Positions 54,368 to 63,875 of a stretch of 64,000 nucleotides of DNA are shown here, piece after piece. The position numbers and the translations under genes were made by a program. Below the pieces are notes generated by a model that worked only from the letters and a program-made list of their open reading frames with translations, ran no database searches and was not told where the DNA came from. Source of the stretch: Slackia isoflavoniconvertens (GTDB lineage Bacteria; Actinomycetota; Coriobacteriia; Coriobacteriales; Eggerthellaceae); contig NZ_QIBZ01000008.1 in assembly GCF_003725955.1 (NCBI RefSeq), positions 41,864-105,863 of the forward strand. The letters are read 5' to 3'. The number at the start of each line of letters is the position of its first letter. Positions within the stretch are counted from its first letter, which is position 1.

Positions 54368-55255
54368 ATGAAAAAAGAACTCCCCGCTCTGTTCTACAAG
54401 TTGCTCATTATTGCAGCCACCATTATTTGGGGCTTCAGCTTCGTTGTCGTAAAAGATGCCGTCGATGCCGTACCGCCCGCGTGGCTTATGGGCATGCGCT
54501 TCGTCGCCACCGCGGCAATTCTTGCCGTGGTGTTCCATAAAACGCTGCGTGCGAACTTCGATACGAGCCACCTTTTTGCAGGCGTCGTGCTTGGCGTGCT
54601 CTCGTTTTTGGGCTTCTGGATTCAAACTATCGGCATCACCGATACAACACCCGGCCGCAACGCGTTTCTTACCGCGACGTATTGCGTCATGGTGCCCTTC
54701 CTTTACTGGATTGTGGCGAAGCGTCGTCCCACGGTGTTCAACCTGGTAGCCGCCGTCATGTGCATTGCGGGCGTCGGGTTCGTTTCGCTCGGCGGCGATT
54801 TCACGTTCACTATGCGCTGGGGCGATGCGATGACCCTGCTCTCAGCCGTGTTCTTCGCGCTGCATATGGTTATGGTGCCCGTTTTCGCCAACCGTCGAGA
54901 CATCATGACCATCACCATCGTGCAAATCGGCACAAGCGGCCTGTGCGGCATCGCAATTGGAGCGCTCAGCGAGCCTACGCCTGCTTTCTCCTCGCTTGGC
55001 ATCGATTTCTGGGTACAGCTCGGCTACCTGGTGATTTTCGCATCATGTTTGGCCATGGTGTTCCAGAATGTGGCACAAGCGAAAATCCCCCCGGCGCAAG
55101 CGTCGCTTTTGCTCTCGCTTGAAAGCGTGTTTGGCGTGGCATTTTCCGTGTTGCTTTATGGCGAAGAGCTCACCTGGATGCTGCTTGCTGGCTTCGCGCT
55201 CATCTTCTGCGCCATCGTGATAAGCGAAATATTTCCCAGGCCGAAAAAGAAGTGA
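54368..55255 (+). CDS. EamA/DMT-family transporter, second copy
   Basis: 295 residues. Ten membrane helices with the same framework as the preceding gene (WGFSFVVVKDAVDAVPPAWL, MGMRFVATAAILAVV, FASCLAMVFQNVAQAKIPPA, LLLSLESVFGVAFSVLLYG). Clear paralogues but well diverged, so an old tandem duplication. The substrate is unknown. The C-terminus is basic (FPRPKKK). Ends 22 nt before convergent folB. Confidence 0.9.
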   Translation: MKKELPALFYKLLIIAATIIWGFSFVVVKDAVDAVPPAWLMGMRFVATAAILAVVFHKTLRANFDTSHLFAGVVLGVLSFLGFWIQTIGITDTTPGRNAFLTATYCVMVPFLYWIVAKRRPTVFNLVAAVMCIAGVGFVSLGGDFTFTMRWGDAMTLLSAVFFALHMVMVPVFANRRDIMTITIVQIGTSGLCGIAIGALSEPTPAFSSLGIDFWVQLGYLVIFASCLAMVFQNVAQAKIPPAQASLLLSLESVFGVAFSVLLYGEELTWMLLAGFALIFCAIVISEIFPRPKKK

Positions 55256-55276
55256 CCTGTCTGCGCTCAATTCAGC

Positions 55277-55636
55277 CTATCGCCCTCGTGTAATTTTCAC
55301 CGAGGCATACGCAACGGGCAGGCCAATAGGCGCCCAGGGCTTTTTCAGCTCAATATCAATTTCTTGAACCAGCGGAAATCTATCCAACACGGCATCGGCC
55401 ACAGCCTGCGCCGCGCGCTCAATCAGCTTGAACGTCGATGCGCGCAACGTCGCATCGACCAGATGGCACACCGCGCCATAATCGACGGAATCGTCCAGGG
55501 CATCGCTTTTGCATGCCGCCGAAAAATCGCCGCGCAACACGAGGTTCACGATGAATTTCTGCCCCAGCGCATTTTCCTCTGGAAACACGCCATGGTTCGC
55601 GAATACCTCTAAATCGACGATGCGAATTTCATCCAT
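55277..55636 (-). CDS. folB: dihydroneopterin aldolase
   Basis: 119 residues. It cleaves 7,8-dihydroneopterin in folate synthesis. The family pattern is visible: IRIVDLEVFANHGVFPEEN with the conserved Gly-Val-x-Glu, SVDYGAVCHLV, KLIERAAQAVADAVL and VEIELKKPWAPI (as IDIELKKPWAPI). It is the last gene of a folE-HD-folB unit, 18 nt after the HD gene. Confidence 0.95.
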   Translation of the reverse strand: MDEIRIVDLEVFANHGVFPEENALGQKFIVNLVLRGDFSAACKSDALDDSVDYGAVCHLVDATLRASTFKLIERAAQAVADAVLDRFPLVQEIDIELKKPWAPIGLPVAYASVKITRGR

Positions 55637-55653
55637 CGTATCCCCTGTTCAAC

Positions 55654-56475
55654 CTAAATTTTAATACCAACGTTCATTTTTTCGGGCAGCCAATCGCATC
55701 GCTCGCGCGCTACGCACGCGTAACACGGGCGAGAAACCTTGTCGGCCTCATAGAGCAGCTTGCCTAACGGCGAGGCATCATCGGCGAAGCAGCGGTGCTG
55801 TGCCACCGCAGCAACGATGGCCGTTTTTTCAAGCGCCGAGAAACCATCGATATCCATCAAGATATTCGTCGCAACACGAGCTCCCGCAACCTCATGGGGC
55901 TCACCGTGCTCATACTGCTCGGCCTTGCCCAAATCGTGAAGCAAGGCTGCTGCATAGACCGTTTCTTTTCGGAAAGGCATTTTGCGCTCAAGCACGCGAA
56001 TATACGCGATGCGTGCCACGTCGAGCAGGTGGTCAATCCCGTGGCAACAAAACTCGCGGCTCAATTCGGCACGATGGATGCGCTTCATATGATCGACGAA
56101 ATCGGGATGGCGGCGAATTGCATCGACCGCAGGCATGACCTGGTCATTTCCGCAAATACCGCGCAACTCGAGCTCCTGCTCGCGCGCAATCATCGATGCG
56201 GTCTTCGGCGATGCCGCTCCAAGAGGCGACGCACCCGTCGGCAAAACCTCGACGGCAGAAACTCCGCCGCCCGTTGCGGGCACAGAAGTCGCAGGAATAT
56301 GAGGGTCGACCGCAAGGGGGTTAACCGGCCCCTCGAAGCCTTCAAGTTTCGCGCCGTCAGACGGGCTTGCCGCCGACAAGACCGGAGCGTCGCCCTGCAT
56401 TTCGTGCACAACGCGCCCCGTTCCGGCCTCGCGTTCGGTCACTTTGAATCGTTCGGTTTTATCGGGCTTCGCCAT
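55654..56475 (-). CDS. HD-domain phosphohydrolase in folate operon
   Basis: 273 residues from the ATG at 56475 (GGGAGG upstream). An N-terminal ~110-residue Ala/Gly/Pro-rich region of low complexity precedes an HD domain (about 120-245): HHPDFVDHMK-type helix as RRHPDFVDHM, CCHGIDHLLDVARIAYI, AALLHDLGKAEQYEHGEPH and AVAQHRCF. The end has a Cys pair pattern (CYACVARERC). Its place between folE and folB suggests it could be the missing dihydroneopterin triphosphate phosphatase, an inference from context. Confidence 0.75.
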   Translation of the reverse strand: MAKPDKTERFKVTEREAGTGRVVHEMQGDAPVLSAASPSDGAKLEGFEGPVNPLAVDPHIPATSVPATGGGVSAVEVLPTGASPLGAASPKTASMIAREQELELRGICGNDQVMPAVDAIRRHPDFVDHMKRIHRAELSREFCCHGIDHLLDVARIAYIRVLERKMPFRKETVYAAALLHDLGKAEQYEHGEPHEVAGARVATNILMDIDGFSALEKTAIVAAVAQHRCFADDASPLGKLLYEADKVSRPCYACVARERCDWLPEKMNVGIKI

Positions 56476-56512
56476 ACTCGCCTCCCCGGTCCTACATTCG
56501 GTCAATCAAAAT

Positions 56513-56541
56513 AATAAGCCTCGCAAAAAAGCAAGGCTCAT
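56513..56541 (-). terminator. possible terminator after folE
   Basis: On the minus strand AGCCTTGC and GCGAGGCT pair across a T6 loop, followed by TTATTATTTT. It could be an attenuator, since the HD and folB genes follow. Confidence 0.4.
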
Positions 56542-56561
56542 CGATAGTTTATGCACTCGGA

Positions 56562-57119
56562 CTATTTCCCAATCAAGCGGAAGAATTCATCGACCAGCGC
56601 TTGATCACCTTCGAAGACACCACGCTTTGCAAGCGTTGCGGTCGAAGCGCCCGGCTTGCTCACACCGCGCATCGACATGCACATGTGCTCGCCCTCGACC
56701 ATGACAATAGCGCCCTTCGCGCCCAAATCGTCCATAAGCGCATCGGCGATTTGCGAAGTCAATCGCTCCTGCAGCTGCAAGCGTCGAGAGAACACCTCAA
56801 CCGTGCGCGCGAGCTTCGAGAGCCCCGTCACGCGACCGTTGGGGATATAGGCGAGATGCACCTTGCCATAAAACGGAAGCAAGTGGTGCTCGCACAGCGA
56901 GTAGAACTGAATATCGCGCTCGACGACCATATCGTCGGAGTCGATGGAAAACGTTGTAGACAAATGCTCCGATGCCGACTCGTCCATGCCTCGACATATT
57001 TCAGCATACATGCGCCCCACGCGCTGAGGCGTCTCGAGCAGCCCTTCGCGCTCAACATCTTCCCCCATGCCCTCGAGCAAAAGGCGAACAGCCTGTTGGA
57101 TTTTCTCCTGGTCGACCAC
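56562..57119 (-). CDS. folE: GTP cyclohydrolase I
   Basis: 185 residues if started at the GTG at 57119. The frame extends to a TTG at 57149 with no better site. It catalyses the first step of tetrahydrofolate synthesis. Motifs include [32 protein letters not shown] (Zn ligands Cys and His) and [20 protein letters not shown] (Zn Cys). The length agrees with bacterial FolE. It is the first gene of the folE-HD-folB unit. Confidence 0.95.
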   Translation of the reverse strand: MVDQEKIQQAVRLLLEGMGEDVEREGLLETPQRVGRMYAEICRGMDESASEHLSTTFSIDSDDMVVERDIQFYSLCEHHLLPFYGKVHLAYIPNGRVTGLSKLARTVEVFSRRLQLQERLTSQIADALMDDLGAKGAIVMVEGEHMCMSMRGVSKPGASTATLAKRGVFEGDQALVDEFFRLIGK

Positions 57120-57145
57120 GTTCGGTTCCCGTCTTTCCGCAAACA

Positions 57146-57169
57146 ACAAAAACGCGCCCGAAGGCGCGT
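57146..57169 (-). terminator. terminator of the AGCS symporter gene
   Basis: On the minus strand ACGCGCC-TTCG-GGCGCGT (57169-57152) is followed by TTTTTG. Confidence 0.85.
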
Positions 57170-57315
57170 CGGTTCATGGGGGATATTATAAAGCTGCAAA
57201 CAGCGAAAGCGCCCTTGGCTCTAAGTTTCTTCAAACGAGCGGGCGACAGCGAGCCGCAACTTCAAATGAAGCCAATCAGCTCACCGCCACCCGCTTCCAT
57301 CGGGCGAATCGATTC

Positions 57316-58797
57316 TTACTGCGCCTTATACGGAACCATAGTCTCCTCATCGCCGTTCGCTTCCTCAAGACGCTTGAAGAAGTCCTTGGTCTCGCGAACA
57401 ACCACGCCCGAAAGCACAATCAGGGCAATCATGTTCGGAATGGCCATGCACGCGTTGAAGATGTCGGCAATGGTCCACACAGCGGCAACGGTCATGTACG
57501 GACCAGCAAACACGCAGGCGATGTACGCCCAGCGATACGCCTTCACGGCCTTCTTCGAACCGTTGCTGAAATACTCGAGGCAACGCTCTCCATAGTAGTC
57601 CCAACCAAGAATAGTGGTGAAACCGAACAAAGCCAAGCAAATCATAAGCACGAAGCTCACGGCTTCGCCGGGAATGAACGGCAAGCCAGTCTGGAATGCA
57701 GCAGTGGTAACAGCCGCTCCCTCAAGGCCCGGAATCTGATACGCGCCCGTCATCACGAGAGCCAAACCAGTCATGGAGCACACGACAATCGTGTCCAGGA
57801 AGGTACCCGTCATGGACACGAGACCCTGACGCACGGGCTCTTTGGTTTGAGCGGCGGCAGCAGCAATAGGAGCAGAACCAAGACCGGCCTCATTAGAGAA
57901 AATGCCACGCGCGATACCCTTTTGCATAGCAATGATAATCGCACCCAGAGCGCCACCGGCAGCGGCACGCAGGCCAAACGCGCTCTCGACAATCGTGACC
58001 AGCGCATCGGGCAGGGCGGTGATGTTCACCACGATGAGCACCAGAGAGAAGCCCACATAGACGACAACCATGATGGGAATGACCTTCTGAGCAACGCTCG
58101 AAATACGCTTCAGACCACCAATGACAACCAGGCCAACGAAAATGGCGACGACGAGCGATCCGATAACCGTAGCGAGCGAATATTCCATGCCGAACAGGCT
58201 CACGGTATGCGCCATATTCGGATCAAAGAAGCCGGTGATAGCCGAGTTGATAGAGTTCACCTGAGTGAAGGTACCAATGCCGAACAGGCCAACGCACATT
58301 CCGAAGAACGCGAAGATCTTTGCGAGCCAGCGCCAGGAAATCTGGGGCAAACGCTGCTTCATGCCGCGCTCGATGTAGTAGAACGGGCCGCCGAGCACGT
58401 GGCCGTCTTCGTCGATGCTGCGATACTTCACAGCGAGCAGGCCCTCGGAATACTTCGTTGCCATTCCGAACAACGCGGCGAGCCACATCCAGAACATCGC
58501 ACCCGGGCCGCCGGCAACAATAGCCGTCGCAACGCCCACGATGTTGCCCGTGCCGATGGTGGCCGAAAGCGCCGTGCACAGCGCGCCGAAGCTCGATACC
58601 TCGCCATGGGCGTCTTCGCCCTTTTCGTTCTTCATCATGTAGCGAAGCGCGCGGGGCAACTTAGCAAACTGCAGGCCGCGCAGGCGCACGGTCAGAAGAA
58701 TGCCGCCGGCCAAAATGAGAACCATCAGCGGCACGCCCCAAATAAAATCGTCGATGGCGACCAAAATGCTGTTCACCGTGGCGAAAAACTGTTCCAC
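57316..58797 (-). CDS. alanine/glycine:cation symporter (AGCS family)
   Basis: 493 residues from the GTG at 58797 (GGAAGAG upstream); an ATG six codons earlier is possible. About 11 membrane helices with AGCS signatures: FIWGVPLMVLILAGG, FGALCTALSATIGTGNIVGVA, KGIARGIFSNEAGLGSAPIA, TKEPVRQGLVSMTGTFLDT and GWDYYGERCLEY. It imports alanine or glycine with sodium. A glycine riboswitch lies in its 5' leader, which points to glycine as substrate or signal. Confidence 0.93.
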   Translation of the reverse strand: MEQFFATVNSILVAIDDFIWGVPLMVLILAGGILLTVRLRGLQFAKLPRALRYMMKNEKGEDAHGEVSSFGALCTALSATIGTGNIVGVATAIVAGGPGAMFWMWLAALFGMATKYSEGLLAVKYRSIDEDGHVLGGPFYYIERGMKQRLPQISWRWLAKIFAFFGMCVGLFGIGTFTQVNSINSAITGFFDPNMAHTVSLFGMEYSLATVIGSLVVAIFVGLVVIGGLKRISSVAQKVIPIMVVVYVGFSLVLIVVNITALPDALVTIVESAFGLRAAAGGALGAIIIAMQKGIARGIFSNEAGLGSAPIAAAAAQTKEPVRQGLVSMTGTFLDTIVVCSMTGLALVMTGAYQIPGLEGAAVTTAAFQTGLPFIPGEAVSFVLMICLALFGFTTILGWDYYGERCLEYFSNGSKKAVKAYRWAYIACVFAGPYMTVAAVWTIADIFNACMAIPNMIALIVLSGVVVRETKDFFKRLEEANGDEETMVPYKAQ

Positions 58798-58896
58798 AAC
58801 TCTTCCTTTCTTCATTCCGCATCGCGAAACGTCCGACTATCTAACGCCGCGCGCGACACGCTTTCGGAAAGCGAAGGAGCCTTGGAATATAAGGAG

Positions 58897-59068
58897 AAAT
58901 GAAAAAACAGAAGAAGAGCTGTTGCGGGGATGCGCATGCACGAATACCTGCAACAAGCTGCGAAGCTGCTCTGTCCTTTTGCCTGAGAGTTTCACGCCGC
59001 GCGATCATGGGTTTCGCGGCGCTTGCCCCTTCGGCACCCAAATGATTGGGATTCTCCAGAGGCCCCTA
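58897..59068 (-). promoter_or_regulatory. glycine riboswitch in the AGCS leader
   Basis: On the minus strand the aptamer (about 59063-58968) shows GGAGAATCCC, the conserved GCCGAAGGGGCAAG, and CTCTCAGGCAAAAGGACAGAG, the hallmark of glycine riboswitches. Only one aptamer is visible; the second of a tandem pair is absent. Downstream, TGTTGC and GCAACA plus GAGC and GCTC can form a stem ending in TTCTTCTGTTTTTT (58900-58970), a plausible terminator under riboswitch control. Whether glycine turns the gene on or off cannot be read. Confidence 0.9.
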
Positions 59069-59425
59069 ACGCGTCCAGTCTCGGCCGGGAAAGCTTCGAT
59101 TCAAGACGTATCGACGGGGTGGCGCTATGCACTTGTGGCCTTGGAGGATTGAGAAGAGCGACAAGAGAGAGGAAAAAGGCTAACCTCAATCCCTCAAGGT
59201 GCTGACGGAGACTATATCACTATCGCACGCTACAGTGGAACAATTTTTTCAAAAAGGTTTCAAGGGAGCATAGAAGGTTGACAAGCACGACCGCCCAATT
59301 GAAAGCACCCGCCTATGAATGACCGAAATCGCACATGCGAAGCCCTTTCCGCTTCCCTGCAGCCGGCACGCACCGATGTCGTATACTCGGCATATCGACT
59401 TTCGAAACGCAGCCAAGGAGCAGCC

Positions 59426-60652
59426 ATGGCCTACAACAACTTCTCTTCCGAGTTCATCGATCGGTGGAATGCCGATACCGATAAAGGCATTTCCAACCCC
59501 TATCGTTGCAAGAACGAAGACGTTGTACGGCGCAACCCCAAGCGAGACATGTCACAACGGCTGCACCGCCCCCCGTTCTGTCGAGACATCGATAAGATCC
59601 TCAACGTTCCGCCCTATAACCGGTATGCGGGCAAAACCCAGGTGTTCAGCTTCGTGCGCAATGACGACATCTCACGACGCGGCCTGCACGTGCAACTCGT
59701 CGCCCGCACCGCGCGCACCATCGCACGCATGCTGCGCCTGAACGAAGACCTCACGGAAGCCATTGCCCTCGGTCACGATTTGGGACACACGCCCTTCGGA
59801 CATGCGGGCGAGCATATCTTGAACGACCTTTACCATGCCGACACAGGGCGCTATTTCAACCATAACGTCCACAGCGCACGGGTGCTCGACCATCTGTACG
59901 CTCGCAACGTAAGCCTACAAACGCTTGACGGCGTATTGTGCCACAACGGCGAAAGCAGCCAGAAAACGTTCTATTTGGGCACCACGCATTCCTTCGACGA
60001 TTTCGATGCCCATATGGAAGCGTGCTATACCGACGAATCAGCCATCGGGCACTTGCGTCCAGCAACGCTCGAGGGCTGCGTGGTGCGCATTTCCGACATG
60101 ATTGCGTATGTGGGCAAAGATCGCCAAGACGCCATGGGCGTCGGCGCGCTCGAATCGGACAAACACTTCACCGCCGGCCCCATGGGGGTCATGAATGCGG
60201 AAATCATCAACAATCTCACCGTCGATATCGTCGAACATAGTTACCTTCGCGACCATATCGAGATGAGCGATGACGCCTTCGCAGCGCTCAAAACCGCAAA
60301 AGCCGAAAACTACGAACGCATCTATTTGGCCGGTGATCAGGGCGATATTTACGAAGAAGAAATTCGCCCCATGTTTGAGGAGCTCTACGAGCAGCTGCTT
60401 CGCGACCTGAAGACGAACAACGAAAGCTCCCCGCTCTTCAAGCATCACATCGAAAAAATCGAACACCAGCGCCGCCTTTACGACGACGAGGCGCCCTACC
60501 GAAAAGAAGAGCCGCACCAAATCGTCGTCGACTATCTCGCCGCAATGACCGACGAGTATTTCCTAGCCGCCCATAAATTCATCTGCCCCCACAGCAGCCG
60601 CCACGTAGATTTCCGCAGCTACTTCGACGGAATCGACTACCGGCAGGCATAA
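59426..60652 (+). CDS. dGTP triphosphohydrolase-like HD protein (Dgt family)
   Basis: 408 residues from the ATG at 59426 (AAGGAG upstream). HD-superfamily motifs: NRYAGKTQVFSFVRNDDISRRG, HVQLVARTARTIARMLRLN (first His), ALGHDLGHTPFGHAGE (HD pair), HNVHSARVLDHL and RISDMIAYVGKDRQDA (last Asp). This is the arrangement of deoxyguanosinetriphosphate triphosphohydrolases, which lower dGTP pools. The longer frame from 59315 is unsupported. It is monocistronic and followed by a long hairpin. Confidence 0.88.
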   Translation: MAYNNFSSEFIDRWNADTDKGISNPYRCKNEDVVRRNPKRDMSQRLHRPPFCRDIDKILNVPPYNRYAGKTQVFSFVRNDDISRRGLHVQLVARTARTIARMLRLNEDLTEAIALGHDLGHTPFGHAGEHILNDLYHADTGRYFNHNVHSARVLDHLYARNVSLQTLDGVLCHNGESSQKTFYLGTTHSFDDFDAHMEACYTDESAIGHLRPATLEGCVVRISDMIAYVGKDRQDAMGVGALESDKHFTAGPMGVMNAEIINNLTVDIVEHSYLRDHIEMSDDAFAALKTAKAENYERIYLAGDQGDIYEEEIRPMFEELYEQLLRDLKTNNESSPLFKHHIEKIEHQRRLYDDEAPYRKEEPHQIVVDYLAAMTDEYFLAAHKFICPHSSRHVDFRSYFDGIDYRQA

Positions 60653-60663
60653 AAACCCTCTAT

Positions 60664-60778
60664 GAGATTCGCCCGTCATGCGTTTCCGATAGATTCCGCA
60701 CGAGCCGAACAGTACCGAATGTGCTGTTCGTGCGAGCCAGGACCTGACCGAAGCGGGAACGCATGACGGGCGAATCTC
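60664..60778. repeat. long inverted repeat after the dGTPase gene (different core)
   Basis: Arms 60664-60688 and 60754-60778 pair over 25 bp with one G-T pair. An inner stem uses 60697-60701 with 60730-60734 and 60707-60712 with 60724-60729. The layout (long arms around a folded centre, about 115 nt, intergenic) resembles elements A-C but the sequence is unrelated. No T run follows on the plus strand. Confidence 0.8.
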
Positions 60779-60789
60779 GACAGACTGCA

Positions 60790-60817
60790 TAAAAAGAGGC
60801 CGGGCGAACCCGGCCTC
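60790..60817 (-). terminator. terminator of NhaC gene
   Basis: GAGGCCGGG (60796-60804), CGAA loop, CCCGGCCTC (60809-60817), followed on the minus strand by TTTTT. Confidence 0.9.
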
Positions 60818-60832
60818 TTCCGAATCAAGCTC

Positions 60833-62554
60833 TTACGCCGCAGCGTCTTTCTTGTTCATGATCTTGGCGATCGCGACGAAGCCGACGCACGCCAGCACAA
60901 TGGTGACGGCCAACGGAATCCAAGGGCTGCCCATGATGCCCGCAAGGACATAACCGATAGCGCCCGACACGAACACAATGGATGCGTACGGAATCTGCGT
61001 CGACACGTGTGCCATATGATTGCACTCGGCTCCGGCAGACGAAAGAATCGTCGTATCGGAAATCGGCGAGATATGGTCGCCATACACCGCGCCGCCGAGA
61101 GTCGCACCGATGGCAACCAAGAACAGCGGGTCGCTCGGGTCAAACACGCCGACTACGATGGGCAGAATGAGAGCAATGGTGCCCCAGCTCGTACCCATAG
61201 AAAAGCCGATGAATGCCGCAACCAGGAAAATGGCGAACGGCAGCAGAGTAAGGCTAATGCCCAATCCATTCAGGAAACCGCTGACGAACGGTCCCGTGCC
61301 GATCATGTAGCGGCACACGCCGCCGAGCGACCAGGCGAGCACGAGAATCATAATGGCCCCAACCATGGAGCGCACGCCTTCGGCAACGCCTTCCATATAG
61401 CCCTGGAGCGTGCACAAGCCGCGAGGCAGGTACATGGCAGCAGCCACGACCAGCGCCACAAACGAGCCAATACACAAGCCAGCAACGGGATTCTCGCCAA
61501 CGGCAGCCGCAAATTCGACGCCTTCGAAGAAACCGCCGATATAGAGCATGCCCCAAATGGAGAACACAATCAAAACAAGAATAGGCACAATTAGGTCGAA
61601 CACTTTGCCCTTATTGGACACTTCCATTCCCTTGAACTGAGCTTCAGCCTTATTCGCCTCAAACGCTTCAGCGAGCTCGGTCTCTTCCGCAATAACGGTT
61701 GCAGGCAAATCGCGGGCGGTCTGCGGGTTATTCTTCGCGGCGATTTTAGCAGCGGTGCGCTCGGCGGCAACGCTCAGGCGCGTATCGCCCTCGACCTCGT
61801 CGGGATGGGTAATTACTTTGCCCGGGTTGGCGACAGCAACTTCCTCGGCCTCGGCGGAACCATACTTCACAGCAGCCTCTTCGGCCTTCTTCATGGGACC
61901 AAAATCCAATCCAATGAAAGCGACGAAGAACACAAACACGATAGTCGCGAGCGCGTAGAAGTTATACGGAATCGACTGCACGAACAGATTGAAGCCGTCA
62001 TCGCCCAGATAGCCGCCAACGGCAACCGCCCACGAAGACACCGGGGCGATAATGCACACGGGTGCCGCGCTCGAGTCGATAAGCCATGCCAGCTTTTCGT
62101 GGCTCATACGGAAACGGTCAGTGATAGGACGCATGACCGCGCCAACCGTAAGGCAGTTGAAATAGTCGTCCACAAAAATGAGAATGCCCAAAACGGCAGT
62201 CATCACGCGGGCGAGGCGAGCGCTCTTCACATGCTGCGAAACCCATGCACCGTACGCACGGGAGCCGCCGGCAATAGCAATAAGCACGACAAGCGCACCC
62301 AACAACGCCAAGAACAGCAGCAGCGCGCCGTTGTTGGCAATTTGCTCACCCATCATTTGGGGAACCAGGCAGAACGCATCAACGAGCGACCCGAATCCAA
62401 CGCCATCGATGGTGAAGGTATAAATCACCATGCCAACAAAAACGCCAATCGTGAGGGAAGAATACACCTCCTTCGTAAGAAGCGCCAATCCGAGCGCCAG
62501 AAGCGGGGGCACAATAGACCATATGCCCGTGTCAATGAGCGCAAAACCTTCCAT
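60833..62554 (-). CDS. NhaC-family Na+/H+ antiporter
   Basis: 573 residues from the ATG at 62554, where AAGGAG sits 6 nt upstream; ATG 62569 is five codons earlier. About 11-12 membrane helices in two blocks separated by a cytoplasmic loop (about 245-320, EAEEVAVANPGKVITHP). Motifs typical of the NhaC family include GAVMRPITDRFRMSHEKLAWLIDS, GFSMGTSWGTIALILPIVVG and GDHISPISDTTILSSAGAECNH. Sodium or amino-acid/cation antiport at the membrane; the substrate is not certain. Confidence 0.88.
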   Translation of the reverse strand: MEGFALIDTGIWSIVPPLLALGLALLTKEVYSSLTIGVFVGMVIYTFTIDGVGFGSLVDAFCLVPQMMGEQIANNGALLLFLALLGALVVLIAIAGGSRAYGAWVSQHVKSARLARVMTAVLGILIFVDDYFNCLTVGAVMRPITDRFRMSHEKLAWLIDSSAAPVCIIAPVSSWAVAVGGYLGDDGFNLFVQSIPYNFYALATIVFVFFVAFIGLDFGPMKKAEEAAVKYGSAEAEEVAVANPGKVITHPDEVEGDTRLSVAAERTAAKIAAKNNPQTARDLPATVIAEETELAEAFEANKAEAQFKGMEVSNKGKVFDLIVPILVLIVFSIWGMLYIGGFFEGVEFAAAVGENPVAGLCIGSFVALVVAAAMYLPRGLCTLQGYMEGVAEGVRSMVGAIMILVLAWSLGGVCRYMIGTGPFVSGFLNGLGISLTLLPFAIFLVAAFIGFSMGTSWGTIALILPIVVGVFDPSDPLFLVAIGATLGGAVYGDHISPISDTTILSSAGAECNHMAHVSTQIPYASIVFVSGAIGYVLAGIMGSPWIPLAVTIVLACVGFVAIAKIMNKKDAAA

Positions 62555-62825
62555 TATCCACTCCTTCATAAGTGGACGCGCTTTCACCTCTTCCCAAAAT
62601 GCCCGGCAAACGGAGCATCGGCGAAAGCGCACCCGCTCAACATATGTAGAGAAGAGTATACCCCGCCTTGACCAGGCGAGGTATAGAAGAAGCTCATAAC
62701 ATGGGAACGGTTGAATAATCGGGCGGGATGCTCGACCCCTATCGTGAACAGGACCTTATATTTTCACCGATGTCTATCAATACCGCAAAATGCGGCCCCC
62801 TAGCAAATCGATTGACGGCAACGAA

Positions 62826-63830
62826 CTACTCCAAACCAAGGTCAAGCAACGTATTGGCGTTGCGATACAAAATATCGCGCAATTCACTATCAGTCAGGCC
62901 AATGTGAGCGAGCCTCGTCAAAAAGTCCGCAGTATCCTCCCAGGGAGAATCGGTGCCAAACAAAATGCGCGTCGTGCCATATTCCCGTACAATGCGCAGG
63001 AAATCGTCGTTGGCAATGTGACCGATCTGGAAAGCCGTGTCCATATACCCGGGCCATTCAGGATGCAGCTCGGGCGGATGCGTGAAGTCGGGCACGCTGC
63101 CGCCCAAATGAGCCAAAACCGTTCGCTCGTACGGGAATTTATTAAAGAAGCGATCGATTTCAACGGGCGAACAATCCCAATCAGGGCCAACCGTCGGGTA
63201 ATCAATGCCCGAGCCCGTATGAAACAGGATGACCATATTCTCTTCGATGGCAGCCTCATATATAGGAAACATTTTAGGGTCGCTCATTTTGAAATGCTGA
63301 TTCACCGGATGCAACTTCATGCCCTTAAAGCCCAATTTCGCGCACCGATGAATCTCGGCGACAGGGTCATCCATATCGCGCACCACGCTCATGAACGGAA
63401 CGATATCAGGATCATCGGTATAATCCTGCAGCCAATCATTGAATTGCGGCACCTGACGAGGATTCGTAGGCACGGGAAGAATCACCGATTTCGTAACGCC
63501 AAGCTCGCGTTTTCGCTCCCGAACGCCATCGAGCGTACCGGGGTTAAACGCCGTAGCACCGAAGTTGTCTCCGAAATAAGCACGCATACGAGGCGCAAAG
63601 CTATCGACCCATGCGTGAGTGTGGACATCGACAATTGGGCAATCGGGAAGAACCCCCGACCCCGACCCTTCACTCGGTCGAGTATGACGAAAATGCCAAA
63701 TAGGCCAACCATTTGCCTCGGGGTGGTCAGCATCATGGAGATGCTTCTCGTCCTCCAGAATCACTTTTGCAGGCGTCCATCCCTGGTCGGGATAAAGACG
63801 CCCATGAACCTCATGCACTTTCCAGGTCAT
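62826..63830 (-). CDS. amidohydrolase-2 family metal-dependent hydrolase
   Basis: 334 residues from the ATG at 63830 (AGGGGA 6 nt upstream). A TIM-barrel amidohydrolase with VDVHTHAWVDSF (first metal His pair), a conserved KLHPVNQHFKMSD block, LFHTGSG, VLAHLGGSVPDF and RILFGTDSPW (final Asp). This is the subfamily of decarboxylase/hydrolase-like proteins (COG2159). The substrate cannot be predicted. It is monocistronic. The first ~60 residues are an unusual N-terminal extension before the barrel. Confidence 0.85.
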   Translation of the reverse strand: MTWKVHEVHGRLYPDQGWTPAKVILEDEKHLHDADHPEANGWPIWHFRHTRPSEGSGSGVLPDCPIVDVHTHAWVDSFAPRMRAYFGDNFGATAFNPGTLDGVRERKRELGVTKSVILPVPTNPRQVPQFNDWLQDYTDDPDIVPFMSVVRDMDDPVAEIHRCAKLGFKGMKLHPVNQHFKMSDPKMFPIYEAAIEENMVILFHTGSGIDYPTVGPDWDCSPVEIDRFFNKFPYERTVLAHLGGSVPDFTHPPELHPEWPGYMDTAFQIGHIANDDFLRIVREYGTTRILFGTDSPWEDTADFLTRLAHIGLTDSELRDILYRNANTLLDLGLE

Positions 63831-63875
63831 AGTCATCCCCTATCGACTCACTAAGGGAAAATAGTATCCAATTTG

